Shown one piece after another: positions 1-8,584 of a stretch of 37,851 nucleotides of DNA (position 1 is its first letter; every line of letters begins with the position of its first letter). Made by a program: the position numbers and the translations under genes. The stretch is from Bordetella parapertussis (GTDB lineage: Bacteria; Pseudomonadota; Gammaproteobacteria; Burkholderiales; SG8-41), in contig CAMCYP010000011.1 of the NCBI GenBank assembly GCA_945885345.1, positions 1 to 37,851 on the forward strand. Direction: 5' to 3'. The notes beneath the pieces were generated by a model, which worked only from the letters and a program-made list of their open reading frames with translations, was not told the origin of the DNA and ran no database searches.

Positions 1-830
1 CTCGCCTCGTACAGTCGGCGATAGGCGGCGCTGACAAAAAACGGATCGCGCATTACGCCGACGCGCGGTCGCACCGGCAGCGCATAACGTGATTGTGCCG
101 GACGGTTGAACACCGGCTCCGCCGGCCCGGGTGCGCCGGGACCGGCCATGATGGCAAACACCGTCGCTGCGTCAGCCGCGGTCAGCGTCAGCAGCGACAC
201 GCAATCCAGGGTCTGGCAGGCCGGCACCACGCCGTCAGTACTGACGATGCCCGGCGTCGGTTTGCAGCCGACCAGGTTGTTGAAGCCTGCGGGAACCCGG
301 CCCGAACCGGCGGTATCGGTGCCCAGTGCAAAAGCTACCAGGCCGCGCGCCACCACCGATGCCGAGCCCGAACTCGAACCGCCGCTGATGTGCCGGGCAC
401 TGAATGTATTGGGCACGGCGCCGTATGGCGAGCGCGTGCCGACCAGCCCGGTGGCGAACTGGTCGAGGTTGGTTTTGCCAAGCAGCACCGCGCCCGCCTG
501 CTGCAGGGCAGTGACGACCTGCGCGGTCTTCGCTGCGACATAGGCAAATTCCGGGCACGCGGCAGTCGTGGTCCAGCCGGCGACATCGATGTTGTCCTTG
601 ACCGCGAACGGTACGCCGTAGAGCGGACACGCCGCCGGATCGCGTTGCTCCAGCGCCGTGAGCTGGGCTTCGAGCTGCGCCTCGGTGGCGAGGCTGATCC
701 AGGCGGGGTCGCGCGCCTGTTCATTGAGCTGCTGCAGGTGCTGCCAGCGACGGCGCAGGAAATCCGCTGCCGGCACCTTGCCGGCAACGATGGCACCGTG
801 GATTTCGACGATGGTATGCAAAGCCGTCAT
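1..830 (-). CDS. atzF: Allophanate hydrolase-like amidase, C-terminus cut by window edge
   Basis: The frame is open from the ATG at 830 to the left edge (276 codons seen; the family is about 450-600 residues), so the 3' part is missing. It belongs to the amidase-signature family, with a Ser-cisSer-Lys triad: Lys78 in AVKDNID, the GGSSSGSA loop at 150-157 and the nucleophile serine at 176 in GTDTAGSGR. The stretches NLDQFATGLVGTRSPYG and GVVPACQTLDC are ones I associate with allophanate hydrolases (AtzF/DUR1,2 type), which split allophanate to ammonia and CO2. The start codon overlaps the stop of the upstream ATPase gene as ATGA (827-830), so it is very probably translated as the last visible gene of the ABC operon. 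Amidase is certain; the exact substrate is inferred. A related amide or carbamoyl compound is possible. Confidence 0.85.
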   Translation of the reverse strand, partial: MTALHTIVEIHGAIVAGKVPAADFLRRRWQHLQQLNEQARDPAWISLATEAQLEAQLTALEQRDPAACPLYGVPFAVKDNIDVAGWTTTAACPEFAYVAAKTAQVVTALQQAGAVLLGKTNLDQFATGLVGTRSPYGAVPNTFSARHISGGSSSGSASVVARGLVAFALGTDTAGSGRVPAGFNNLVGCKPTPGIVSTDGVVPACQTLDCVSLLTLTAADAATVFAIMAGPGAPGPAEPVFNRPAQSRYALPVRPRVGVMRDPFFVSAAYRRLYEA

Positions 831-2563
831 GCCTGGGCCACCTGCTCCGGTTCGGCATGCCGCGGCAGGTGCACAGGGCGCGGGATCGCCGACAGCAGTT
901 CTTTGGTGTATTCGGCTTTGGGTGCAGACAGCACCTGCGCGGCCGTGCCCTCCTCGACAATGCTGCCGGCGCGCATCACGATCACGCGATCGCACAGCAG
1001 GCGCACCACTTCGAGGTCGTGGCTGACAAACAGGTAACTCATGCCGAATTCGGCTTTCAGGTCAGCGAGCAGATTGAGCACCACCGCCTGCACCGACACA
1101 TCGAGCGCAGCGGTCGGCTCATCGAGGATCAGCAGCTCCGGTTTGGTGGCAATGGCGCGGGCGATGCCGACGCGCGCTTTCTGGCCGCCGGAGAGCTGGT
1201 GCGGCAACCGGTCAAGCAGCTCCAATTGCAGTCCGACCTGGGTGGCGAGTTCTTCGACGCGGGCGCGGATCGCCGCACTGTCGGTCATGCCTTCGATGCG
1301 CAGCAGCGGATCGGCGATGGACTGCGCGGCGGTCGCACGCGGGTTGAGGCTTTCGTGCGGATCCTGGAACACCATCTGCAGTTCACGGCGCAATGGCGAA
1401 CGCGAAAATTCGGCGTCGGGCACCGTCGTCAGCTCGGTGCCTTTGAAACGGATGCTGCCCGAGGTGGAATCGAGCAGGCGCATCACCATCGCCGAAGTTG
1501 TCGATTTGCCGCAGCCCGATTCACCGACGAGTCCCACGCTTTCGCCACGGGCAATGCTGAAGCTGATGCCGTCGACGGCACGCATGGCTTGCGCGGCACT
1601 GGTACCGCGGTTTTTCAGGCGTTGCAAAAATCCGCCCGGCGGATCAAAGGCCTTGACCAGATCACGCACTTCCAGCAGCGGCACGCTCATATCGACCATC
1701 GGTGCCGCGGGTGGCGGTGGCAGGCGCATATCTTTCGGCAACAGGTCGCGGATGCTCTGCGCGGCATGCGGCGTGGAACGGATCAACCGCCGCGTGTACG
1801 GATGCGCCGGCGCGACAAACAGCTTGCGCGTGTCCTGCTGCTCGACGACCTCGCCTTTTTCCATGACGACAATGCGGTCGCAGTATTCGCCGGCCAGGCC
1901 GAGGTCGTGGGTGATCAGCAGCGTCGACATGCCCTGCGAACGCGTCAGGTCGCGCACCAGTTCCATCACCGCTTTTTGCGTGGTGACATCGAGTCCGGTG
2001 GTCGGCTCGTCGGCGATCAGCAGCTGCGGCTTGCAGGCCAGTGCAATGGCGATCACCACGCGCTGGCACATGCCGCCTGACAGCTCGAAGGGATAGGCGT
2101 GGTAACGCTTGGCCGCATCGCGGATGCGCACATGTTCCAGCGCCTCGATCGCCTTGGATTTGGCCATTTCATGGTTGGTCTGTGCGTGGCGGATCAGCAC
2201 ATCCTCGATCTGCTTGCCGACGGTGCGGATCGGATTGAGTGCCGCGCGCGGATTCTGGAAAATCATCGAAATCTCGCGGCCGCGCAGGTCGCTCATCGTC
2301 GCCTCATCGGCATCGTGCAAGGGCATGCCGCCGAACTCGATGCCGCCGGACACGATGCGCCCAGCGCGGTCGAGGATGCGCATCACCGCGTACGAGGTCA
2401 CCGACTTGCCGGAACCCGACTCGCCGACAATACCCAGGGTTTCCCCCTTGGCGATCTGCAGGTTGACCGCGCGCACGGCAGTGACCGGGCCCTTGCGCGT
2501 GGCGAATTCGACGCAGAGGTCGGTGACGCTCAGCAGCGGCGGATTGTGCAATTGGGTGGTCAT
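827..2563 (-). CDS. ABC importer ATPase, fused DppD-DppF type
   Basis: Cytoplasmic ATPase (578 aa) of a peptide/nickel-type ABC importer, with two complete nucleotide-binding domains in one chain, as in GsiA and YejF. Domain 1 has Walker A GESGSGKS near residue 47, signature LSGGMCQR near 160 and Walker B LLIADEP. Domain 2 repeats the set as GESGCGKST, LSGGQKAR and LLILDEP. Each domain is followed by the oligopeptide-transporter C-terminal segment with the HPYTRRL or AEYTKELL motif. The ATG at 2563 (MTTQLHN) is chosen because it begins just before the ATPase domain. An in-frame ATG at 2644 would add 27 unrelated residues and overlap the permease gene by 47 bases. The Shine-Dalgarno at 2563 is weak, which suggests coupling to the upstream permease gene. 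It should power the two permeases encoded directly upstream. Confidence 0.93.
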   Translation of the reverse strand: MTTQLHNPPLLSVTDLCVEFATRKGPVTAVRAVNLQIAKGETLGIVGESGSGKSVTSYAVMRILDRAGRIVSGGIEFGGMPLHDADEATMSDLRGREISMIFQNPRAALNPIRTVGKQIEDVLIRHAQTNHEMAKSKAIEALEHVRIRDAAKRYHAYPFELSGGMCQRVVIAIALACKPQLLIADEPTTGLDVTTQKAVMELVRDLTRSQGMSTLLITHDLGLAGEYCDRIVVMEKGEVVEQQDTRKLFVAPAHPYTRRLIRSTPHAAQSIRDLLPKDMRLPPPPAAPMVDMSVPLLEVRDLVKAFDPPGGFLQRLKNRGTSAAQAMRAVDGISFSIARGESVGLVGESGCGKSTTSAMVMRLLDSTSGSIRFKGTELTTVPDAEFSRSPLRRELQMVFQDPHESLNPRATAAQSIADPLLRIEGMTDSAAIRARVEELATQVGLQLELLDRLPHQLSGGQKARVGIARAIATKPELLILDEPTAALDVSVQAVVLNLLADLKAEFGMSYLFVSHDLEVVRLLCDRVIVMRAGSIVEEGTAAQVLSAPKAEYTKELLSAIPRPVHLPRHAEPEQVAQA

Positions 2564-2597
2564 CTTGATGTAATTTTCGCGGCCGTATTTGGGTACA

Positions 2598-3500
2598 TCA
2601 GGTCCGGCGCTGCGGATCAACGAGGTCGCGCAGGCCGTCGCCAAGCAGGTTGAAGGTGAACACCGCCAGCATCAGCGCAGCACCGGGGAACAGCGCCAGC
2701 CACCATTCACCGGAGATGATGTAGTTGGCACCTTCGGCGACCATGATGCCCCACTCCGCCGTCGGCGGCCGCACGCCGAGGCCGATGAACGACAGCCCCG
2801 CCGCGTTGAGGATCGCCCAGCCCATGTTCAGTGACAGCTGCACCATCATCGGCGGCAGCGTGTTGGGCAGTATCTTGAACAACAGGATGCGTGATTCGGA
2901 GTTGCCGGAGAGCCGCGCCGCCTGCACATAACCGGCATTGCGGCGGATCGACACTTCGGCGCGCGCCACCCGCGCATAAAACGGCAGGTTGATGATCGCG
3001 GTGGCGATGACAATGTTCTGGATGGTGTTGCCGGCCGCGGCGACGATGCCCATCGCCAGCACAAACAGCGGGAAGGCCATGATGGTGTCGAGAAAACGAC
3101 CCGACAGCTTGTCGAACCAGCCGCCCCAGTAACCGGCATAGGCGCCCATCGCCGCACCGCAGACAAAAGAGATCGCTACCGCGGATACCGAAATCAGCAG
3201 GTCGAGCCGTGTGGCCACGATGACGCGGGAGAACACATCACGGCCGAGCTGGTCGGTGCCAAACCAGTGCTCCCAGCTCGGCGGCTTCAGCGCCTTGTCG
3301 GACAGGGTCGCCAGCGGATCGTGCGGCACCAGCATCGGGCCGAACAGCGCAATGAGGATCATGCCGGCGCACAGCATGAAAGCGAGAAAGGTCACCGGGT
3401 TCGATGTCATCACATAGCGAAAATGGGCAAGATTGCGCGAGAACGCGGATTGCCGCGGCGCGCCCGCTGCGAGTTGCGGCGTCAATGCGGCATCAGTCAT
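2598..3500 (-). CDS. ABC importer permease, DppC/GsiD type
   Basis: Inner-membrane permease of 300 residues from the ATG at 3500. The N-terminal region has a membrane segment (FLAFMLCAGMILIALFGPML) followed by the LVPHDPLA stretch and HWFGTDQLGRDVFSRVI, hallmarks of DppC/OppC proteins. The binding-protein-dependent transport domain follows, with the EAA-like loop AAGLSFIGLGVRPPTAEWG that contacts the ATPase. Two ATGs lie 6 bases apart. The one at 3500 has AAGGA at a 6-base spacing, while that at 3506 abuts the AAGGA directly, so 3500 is preferred. It lies 19 bases after the DppB-type gene and 34 bases before the ATPase gene. Confidence 0.92.
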   Translation of the reverse strand: MTDAALTPQLAAGAPRQSAFSRNLAHFRYVMTSNPVTFLAFMLCAGMILIALFGPMLVPHDPLATLSDKALKPPSWEHWFGTDQLGRDVFSRVIVATRLDLLISVSAVAISFVCGAAMGAYAGYWGGWFDKLSGRFLDTIMAFPLFVLAMGIVAAAGNTIQNIVIATAIINLPFYARVARAEVSIRRNAGYVQAARLSGNSESRILLFKILPNTLPPMMVQLSLNMGWAILNAAGLSFIGLGVRPPTAEWGIMVAEGANYIISGEWWLALFPGAALMLAVFTFNLLGDGLRDLVDPQRRT

Positions 3501-3519
3501 GTGCATTCCTTTTCAACTT

Positions 3520-4539
3520 TCAGCCTTCTATCCTGACCCGCGGATCAATCAGCGTGTACACCGTGTCGATGACCAGGTTCAGCAGCACAAACAGCACCGC
3601 CATCGACAGCACAAAGCCCTGCACTGCGGCGTAATCGGAAACCACCAACGCCTCGATGGCAAAGGAGCCGATGCCGGGCCAGGCAAACACCTTCTCCACC
3701 AGCACGTTGGCGCCCAGCGTGAACGAGAACACCATGCCCAGCGTGGTGATGATCGGCAGCATCGCGTTGCGGAAGGCATAGACCATCAGCACCCTGGTGC
3801 TCGACAGGCCGGCGGCGCGCGCAGTGCGCAGGTATTCGGAAGCCAGCGCCTGCAGCATCGCGGCACGGGTCATGCGCGCCAGCGGCGCCAGCGTGAACAG
3901 CGCCAGAGTGATGCCCGGCAGCAGCAGTTGCTTGAACGCCGACCATGCCGTCGCCCATTCGCGCGCAATCAGGCCGTCGAGCACCAGAAAACCGGTGACC
4001 TGCGGCGGTGTGATGTACAGCATGTCGAGCCGGCCCAGCGGCGCCGGTGCGATGCCGAGCAGGAAATAAAACACGTAGACCAGCAGGAGTCCGGTGAAAA
4101 ACGTGGGCAGGCTGACGCCGGCGGTGACAATGAAACGGCACACCTGGTCGATCCACGTATCCTGTTTGACGGCTGCCAGCACACCCAGCGGAATTGCCAC
4201 CGCCACCGACAGCAGCAGTGCGAACAGCGTCAGCTCCAGCGATGCCGGCAGGCGGCGCAGCAACTCCGTCGCCACCGGCTGGCCGGTGGAGATTGACTGG
4301 CCGAGGTTGCCGGTCGCCAGGTCTTTCAAATACGTCACAAACTGCACCGGGAGACTTTTGTCGAGACCGAGCTTGACGCGGATTTCAGCGATCGATTCCG
4401 GCGTTGCCGACGCGCCGGCGAAATACGCCGCCGGATCACCGGGCAGCGCGCGCGTCAGCAGGAAAGTCACCACCACGATCCCGAAAATGGTCGGGATCGC
4501 CTGCAGCACGCGCGCGAGAATGATCGTCAGCTGCCCCAT
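3520..4539 (-). CDS. ABC importer permease, DppB/GsiC type
   Basis: Inner-membrane permease, 339 residues from the ATG at 4539 (MGQLTIILARVLQAIPTIFG). The N-terminal helix followed by LTRALPGDPAAYFAG is typical of DppB/OppB proteins, as are the LGLDKSLPVQFVTYL stretch and the C-terminal DPRVRIEG. Six hydrophobic segments are visible. The frame is open upstream to 4650, but that extension would overlap the binding-protein gene and has no family similarity, so it is rejected. It starts 11 bases after the binding-protein stop. It should pair with the DppC-type permease to form the channel. Confidence 0.92.
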   Translation of the reverse strand: MGQLTIILARVLQAIPTIFGIVVVTFLLTRALPGDPAAYFAGASATPESIAEIRVKLGLDKSLPVQFVTYLKDLATGNLGQSISTGQPVATELLRRLPASLELTLFALLLSVAVAIPLGVLAAVKQDTWIDQVCRFIVTAGVSLPTFFTGLLLVYVFYFLLGIAPAPLGRLDMLYITPPQVTGFLVLDGLIAREWATAWSAFKQLLLPGITLALFTLAPLARMTRAAMLQALASEYLRTARAAGLSSTRVLMVYAFRNAMLPIITTLGMVFSFTLGANVLVEKVFAWPGIGSFAIEALVVSDYAAVQGFVLSMAVLFVLLNLVIDTVYTLIDPRVRIEG

Positions 4540-4550
4540 GGCGGCGGTGG

Positions 4551-6164
4551 TTACACGATCTTGTAGGAACGCGCATCCACCTGGCGGTGGAACCAGAACT
4601 CGTAGCCCTGCAGCTTCGGTGTCATGGCCGATTCCAGCGTCGGCTGCCACAGGGGAATGCGCGGCACGTCGTCAAAGGCTTTTTGCAGCATCTGCTTGAT
4701 CTTGGCCTCGTACGCCGGATTGGATTTCTCCATGTGCAGCGTTTCTTCGACCAGTTTCTTCACCACCGGATCATCGTAGTTCGAGGCGTTGAACAGGTTG
4801 CCCTTGATGTAAGCCCAGTAGAAATAATAGTCGGCGGTGTTCAGCCAGCCGCCGAAGTTCTCGAGCAGGAACGGCAGTTTTTTCTCGACCAGCGCGACAG
4901 TGCGCCAGTTGGCACCCGGCACCTTGTCAAGCGTGACCTTGATGCCGATCTTGCCGAGGCTCTCCTGGATCAGCAGCGCCGCGGGTTCGCCCCAGTCGGC
5001 CTCGCCGAGATCGAAGGACAGCGGCACTTCGAAGCCGGCCTTGAATGGCGTCTGGTCGAGCAATGCCTTGGCTTTTTTCAGGTCTGTGGAATACGGAAAT
5101 TTCTGCGGCCACGCCGCCGTCGCGGGTTTCACCGACTTGCCGCCCCACATCGGCACGCCACGGCCATAGGCGGCCTGCTTGAAAATCTGCTCGTACGGAA
5201 TTGCCCAGGCCACGGCCTGGCGCACCTTCTGATCCTTGAACGGATCAAAGTTGTAATTGAGGCAGGCAACATACAGGCAATTGTCAATCGGCGAGCCGAC
5301 GACCTTGACCTTCTTGTTCAAGGCCAGTTCCTGCGCATCCTTGTTGGGAATCTGGAACGACAGCTGCGCGTCGCCGCGTTCGATCAGTGCGCGCCGTGTC
5401 GCCGATGCCGGCACTTCGCGGATGATCACGCGCTGCACGCCGGGCAGCGGACCACCGGTCCATTTGTCATTGCGCACATAGATCAGCTGCTGGCCGGCAT
5501 CCCAGCGCTCGACCTTGAATGCACCGCTGCCGGCAGGCGTGCGGTGCAGGTACTCGGCCGCCCAGGGATCGGCCGCAGTGGCGTTGGCCTTGGCGACCTT
5601 GGAATTGATGACTACGGCCACCGGCACGCCGAGGTTGGGCAGTGCCAGTTTAGAGGGCTGCTTGAGATCGATGCGGAAGGTCTTGGCATCGACAACCACG
5701 AATTGCGCAGGGTCGACAAAACCGCCGGCGCCCATCTGCACTTTCGGGAACCCTCCCAGCGCCAACGCGCGGTCGAAGGACCACTTGACGTCATCTGCCG
5801 TGACGGGGCTGCCGTCCCAGAACGTGGCATTGGGTTTGATCTTGAACAGGATCGCCTTGCGGTCGGCGGAGAGCGACCAGCTCTCGGCGAGTTCGGGCTC
5901 GACCTTGTCGTAGTCATAGGACAGTGAACCGTCGGCGAGTTTTTTGGTGCCAAAGGTCACCAGCCGGTCATAGACATTGACCGCCACCTGGTAACTCGGC
6001 CGGTTGGTGCCCGGGCGATGGATGTCGAGGCTGTTGATGGTGTTGCCGATCATCACCACGATGGTTCCGGTGGATTGGGCCCAGGCATTGGTTTTCAGAA
6101 ACGGCAGCAATGCAGCTCCGGCGGTCAGCGCGCCGGCGGATTTGAGGAGTTGGCGACGGTTCAT
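4551..6164 (-). CDS. ABC importer periplasmic binding protein, SBP_bac_5 family, Tat-type signal
   Basis: Periplasmic solute-binding protein of 537 residues, first gene of the import operon. The N-terminus MNRRQLLKSAGALTAGAALLPF followed by AWAQS is a twin-arginine signal with a cleavage site after AWA. The mature part carries family 5 features: ELAESWSLSADRKAILFKI, then FWDGSPVTADDVKWSFDRAL, and later VRQAVAWAIPYEQIF. AAAAGGA-like ribosome binding bases lie 8 bases before the ATG. The family binds peptides, glutathione, nickel or opines; the bound ligand cannot be read from sequence. The coupled amidase hints at an amide or carbamoyl-containing solute, but that is inference. Confidence 0.93.
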   Translation of the reverse strand: MNRRQLLKSAGALTAGAALLPFLKTNAWAQSTGTIVVMIGNTINSLDIHRPGTNRPSYQVAVNVYDRLVTFGTKKLADGSLSYDYDKVEPELAESWSLSADRKAILFKIKPNATFWDGSPVTADDVKWSFDRALALGGFPKVQMGAGGFVDPAQFVVVDAKTFRIDLKQPSKLALPNLGVPVAVVINSKVAKANATAADPWAAEYLHRTPAGSGAFKVERWDAGQQLIYVRNDKWTGGPLPGVQRVIIREVPASATRRALIERGDAQLSFQIPNKDAQELALNKKVKVVGSPIDNCLYVACLNYNFDPFKDQKVRQAVAWAIPYEQIFKQAAYGRGVPMWGGKSVKPATAAWPQKFPYSTDLKKAKALLDQTPFKAGFEVPLSFDLGEADWGEPAALLIQESLGKIGIKVTLDKVPGANWRTVALVEKKLPFLLENFGGWLNTADYYFYWAYIKGNLFNASNYDDPVVKKLVEETLHMEKSNPAYEAKIKQMLQKAFDDVPRIPLWQPTLESAMTPKLQGYEFWFHRQVDARSYKIV

Positions 6165-6173
6165 GATTCAGTC

Positions 6174-6373
6174 CTTTTTGATCGACCCGCATCTCAAGCG
6201 GTATACAAGATTGAATGCAAGAGACGTACCACCGCGTACGGCTACACTGGAATTTCAAAAATTCCGTCGAATAAACAAAACCTTGAAGCGCGTTACCGGG
6301 AAAGTCCGCGATGCCGCAGACAGCACTGCTTTGGGGCACGACACCGGTGCACGGCGGTACCGCGGTGCAGGCC
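6174..6373. promoter_or_regulatory. Upstream region of ABC operon with two small inverted repeats
   Basis: This roughly 200-base gap precedes the binding-protein gene and has no gene. It holds GGAATTT-CAA-AAATTCC (6249-6265, perfect 7-bp arms) and CGTAC-N6-GTACG (6225-6240), plus a GTATAC core at 6201. These could be operator sites or parts of a promoter. No clear -35/-10 pair was assigned. Confidence 0.35.
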
Positions 6374-6410
6374 GCAACAAAAAACAAAGCCCGCAGGACG
6401 CGGGCTTTGT
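6374..6410 (-). terminator. Rho-independent terminator of Bug gene
   Basis: A perfect 11-bp stem (ACAAAGCCCGC at 6384-6394 and GCGGGCTTTGT at 6400-6410) closes a 5-base loop. On the minus strand it is followed by TTTTTGTTG. It lies 21 bases past the stop of the Bug receptor gene, as expected for its terminator, and insulates that gene from the ABC operon. Confidence 0.9.
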
Positions 6411-6430
6411 CGACAACAGTTACGACAACA

Positions 6431-7420
6431 TCAATGCAGTTGCAGGTTCGCAGCCTTGGCCAGCTTGCGCCATTTCTCGGTTTCGGACTTGATGTAGGCG
6501 GTGAACGCTGCGGGCGACGAACCGACCGGTGTCGAACCGTCGTGGGCCAGCCGCTTGACGACCTCGGGCTCCTTCAGCGCGGCGACGATCGCAGCGTTGA
6601 TCTTGTTAATGATCGGCTTGGGGATTTTCGCCCCACCGATGATGCCGTACCACTGGTCGACTTCGTAACCGGGCACGCCCGCTTCAGCAACGGTGGGGAT
6701 GTCAGGCACCGCCGGCGAACGTTTGCCGGCGGTGATGGCCAGCACGCGCAAACGCCCTGTCTGCATGTGCGGACGCACGCCGAACAGCGTGCCGAAACCG
6801 ACCTGCACTTCGCCGGCGAGGTTGGCGACGATGCCCGCCGCCGAGCCCTTGAAGGGCACATGGACCATTTTGACCTTGGCAAGATAGTCGAACATTTCGC
6901 CGGCGAAATGCTGCAGGCCGCCGGTGCCGGACGAGCTGTAGTTCAGCTTGCCGGGATTGGCCTTGGCATAGGCGATCAGTTCCTTGATCGACTTGGCCGG
7001 AACCTTCTCGTTGACATAGACGGCGTAGAACAGCGATGTGGCCTGCGAGATGCCCTGCAGGTCCGTGAGCAGGTTGTACGGCAGCTTGCTATTGGTCGCC
7101 GAGTTGACGCTGATTGAAGCCGAAATCAGGCAGATCGTGTAGCCATCGGGGTTGGCCTGCGACGTCAGGTCGACGCCGATGGCGCCGGCGGCGCCGGTGC
7201 GGTTGTCAACAACCACTTGCTCTTTCCACTGCTCACTCATGCTTTTTGCCAGCATGCGTGCCGTAGTGTCAGTACCCGCGCCCGGCGTGAACGGCGCAAT
7301 CAGGCGTACCGGTTTGTTGGGATAGTCCTTGACGGCATCAGCCGCCAGGCAGGCTGTGGATGTCGCAGCAATGACGGCAACAGCGAGCGCTCCAGCAGCG
7401 CGTTTGGCATTCACGAACAT
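6431..7420 (-). CDS. Bug-family tripartite tricarboxylate-type receptor (first copy)
   Basis: Periplasmic binding protein of 329 residues in the Bug/TctC family. The signal peptide runs from MFVNAKRAAGALAVAV to about TACLAADA. Family blocks are PVRLIAPFTPGAGTD, VVVDNRTGAAGAIG, DGYTICLISA, KLNYSSSGTGG and GRLRVLAITAGKR. A strong AGAGGAGA ribosome site lies 6 bases before the ATG. Length matches the family norm of about 320. No TctA/TctB-like membrane genes are nearby, which is usual for the expanded Bug sets of Burkholderiales. The ligand (often a carboxylate or aromatic acid) cannot be assigned. The upstream alpha/beta hydrolase is on the same strand 145 bases away, so this gene may have its own promoter in the AT-rich gap. 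Confidence 0.93.
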   Translation of the reverse strand: MFVNAKRAAGALAVAVIAATSTACLAADAVKDYPNKPVRLIAPFTPGAGTDTTARMLAKSMSEQWKEQVVVDNRTGAAGAIGVDLTSQANPDGYTICLISASISVNSATNSKLPYNLLTDLQGISQATSLFYAVYVNEKVPAKSIKELIAYAKANPGKLNYSSSGTGGLQHFAGEMFDYLAKVKMVHVPFKGSAAGIVANLAGEVQVGFGTLFGVRPHMQTGRLRVLAITAGKRSPAVPDIPTVAEAGVPGYEVDQWYGIIGGAKIPKPIINKINAAIVAALKEPEVVKRLAHDGSTPVGSSPAAFTAYIKSETEKWRKLAKAANLQLH

Positions 7421-7565
7421 GGCAATTCTCCTCTTTAGAAATTCTTTTTTGGTGAGCTATGGTAGGCAATTAACGTGCGCCACGCCATGCACTTCTTGCG
7501 ACGCCCGACCTGCCGGCGGCAATATCATCAAAACAGATCGACAAGCGATTGTTTAAGCGGGCATT

Positions 7566-8414
7566 TTACCCAACTGCCGCCCTGGCGTCACGCAGCCATG
7601 CCGCGACCGTGAACGCATTCTGTTGCGGCGGCATCAACGGCGATAGTCGCGCATCGGGCAACAGTTCGCGCAAGGCCTGCGCCGACGACGCGGAATGCGA
7701 AGCGTCGTCGCCGGACATGATGAACGCCGGCAACTGCATCGCCAGCAATTCTTCGCCGGTCGCGCCGGAAGGCATGGTGTCGCTGAAGAGCTGGTCGCGG
7801 GATTGCGCGACCAGCGCACAATAGGCAGCAACGTCCTGTTTTGCATACTTTGCGGCGAACGCAGCATCGCTCTTGATTGCGGCAGACCACGGCCCCGCTT
7901 CGGGATCATTCCAGAACAGGCCGGATTGCCTGGCGCGCACGACCACGGCATCCAGCCCCTGCGTTTTGACAAAAGCCAGGTGCTTGTCGAAATTGCTGCG
8001 CGCTTTCAGCATCCAGCGGTAACCGCCAACCGGCCAGTGCAGCAGCAATCCGCGCACGCGCCCGGGATAACGGGCACCGATGGCCAGCGCCACCGACACG
8101 CCCATGCAGCCGCCGACGATGAAAGCCTTGTCGATCTTCAGGTGGTCGAGCAGCGCAATGGCATGGCGCGCATAACAATCCCAGGACAGCAGCTCGACAC
8201 GACCGCCGGATTCCCCGGCCTCGCGACGGTCGTAGGCGATCATCCGGTAATCCTTCTGCAGCGTATCCAGCGGCTGCATTTCCTTCCACACGCCGTTCAG
8301 CCGCCAGCGCGAGATGGACGAATCAAAACCGGCGGGCGCCAGCATCAGCAGCGGCGGGCCCTCGCCGGCCACTTCATATTGGGTACGAATTCCGTCGATA
8401 TCGGCAAATGGCAT
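7566..8414 (-). CDS. Alpha/beta hydrolase with Cys at nucleophile position
   Basis: Predicted cytoplasmic alpha/beta hydrolase, 282 residues from the ATG at 8414, chosen because GGAGG lies 4 bases upstream of it. The oxyanion region PPLLMLAPAGFDSS and the MIAYDRREAGESGG segment are typical. The nucleophile elbow reads GGCMG (101-105), placing Cys103 where most relatives have Ser, as in dienelactone hydrolases. The C-terminal region ends LMPPQQNAFTVAAWL and lacks an obvious catalytic His; the nearest is in GDDASH. The substrate is unknown. It is transcribed in the same direction as the Bug receptor gene downstream and divergently from a second Bug gene, so a role in degrading an imported compound is plausible but not shown. 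Confidence 0.85.
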   Translation of the reverse strand: MPFADIDGIRTQYEVAGEGPPLLMLAPAGFDSSISRWRLNGVWKEMQPLDTLQKDYRMIAYDRREAGESGGRVELLSWDCYARHAIALLDHLKIDKAFIVGGCMGVSVALAIGARYPGRVRGLLLHWPVGGYRWMLKARSNFDKHLAFVKTQGLDAVVVRARQSGLFWNDPEAGPWSAAIKSDAAFAAKYAKQDVAAYCALVAQSRDQLFSDTMPSGATGEELLAMQLPAFIMSGDDASHSASSAQALRELLPDARLSPLMPPQQNAFTVAAWLRDARAAVG

Positions 8415-8584
8415 GCAGCCTCCAGTCACTACGAGGAACGCATTTTACGGTGGCATGGCAGGATGCAGATGCGCATTGCAAATATGTGGACTTGAATGGC
8501 CTGCCGCAGTCTGGAACATCGCTATCCGCACCCGGGTCACGTCCTTATAATTCCCCGCTTGCTGACATCTGCAGGAGCCACATC
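8415..8584. promoter_or_regulatory. Divergent promoter region between hydrolase and second Bug gene
   Basis: This 170-base gap separates two divergent genes and should hold both promoters. A TATAAT at 8546-8551 is placed well as the -10 for the plus-strand Bug gene, although no good -35 was found at the right spacing. An ATGCGCAT palindrome lies at 8467-8474. Confidence 0.35.

Noticed and set aside
857..2080. Long plus-strand frame opposite the ABC ATPase gene
   Set aside because: It is antisense to two complete ABC domains with all motifs, rich in His/Arg/Gln as expected of a GC-rich shadow frame, and has no ribosome site or family motif.
4587..5927. 446-codon plus-strand frame opposite the binding-protein gene
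   Set aside because: It mirrors the SBP_bac_5 gene, which has a Tat signal and family blocks; no recognisable protein features.
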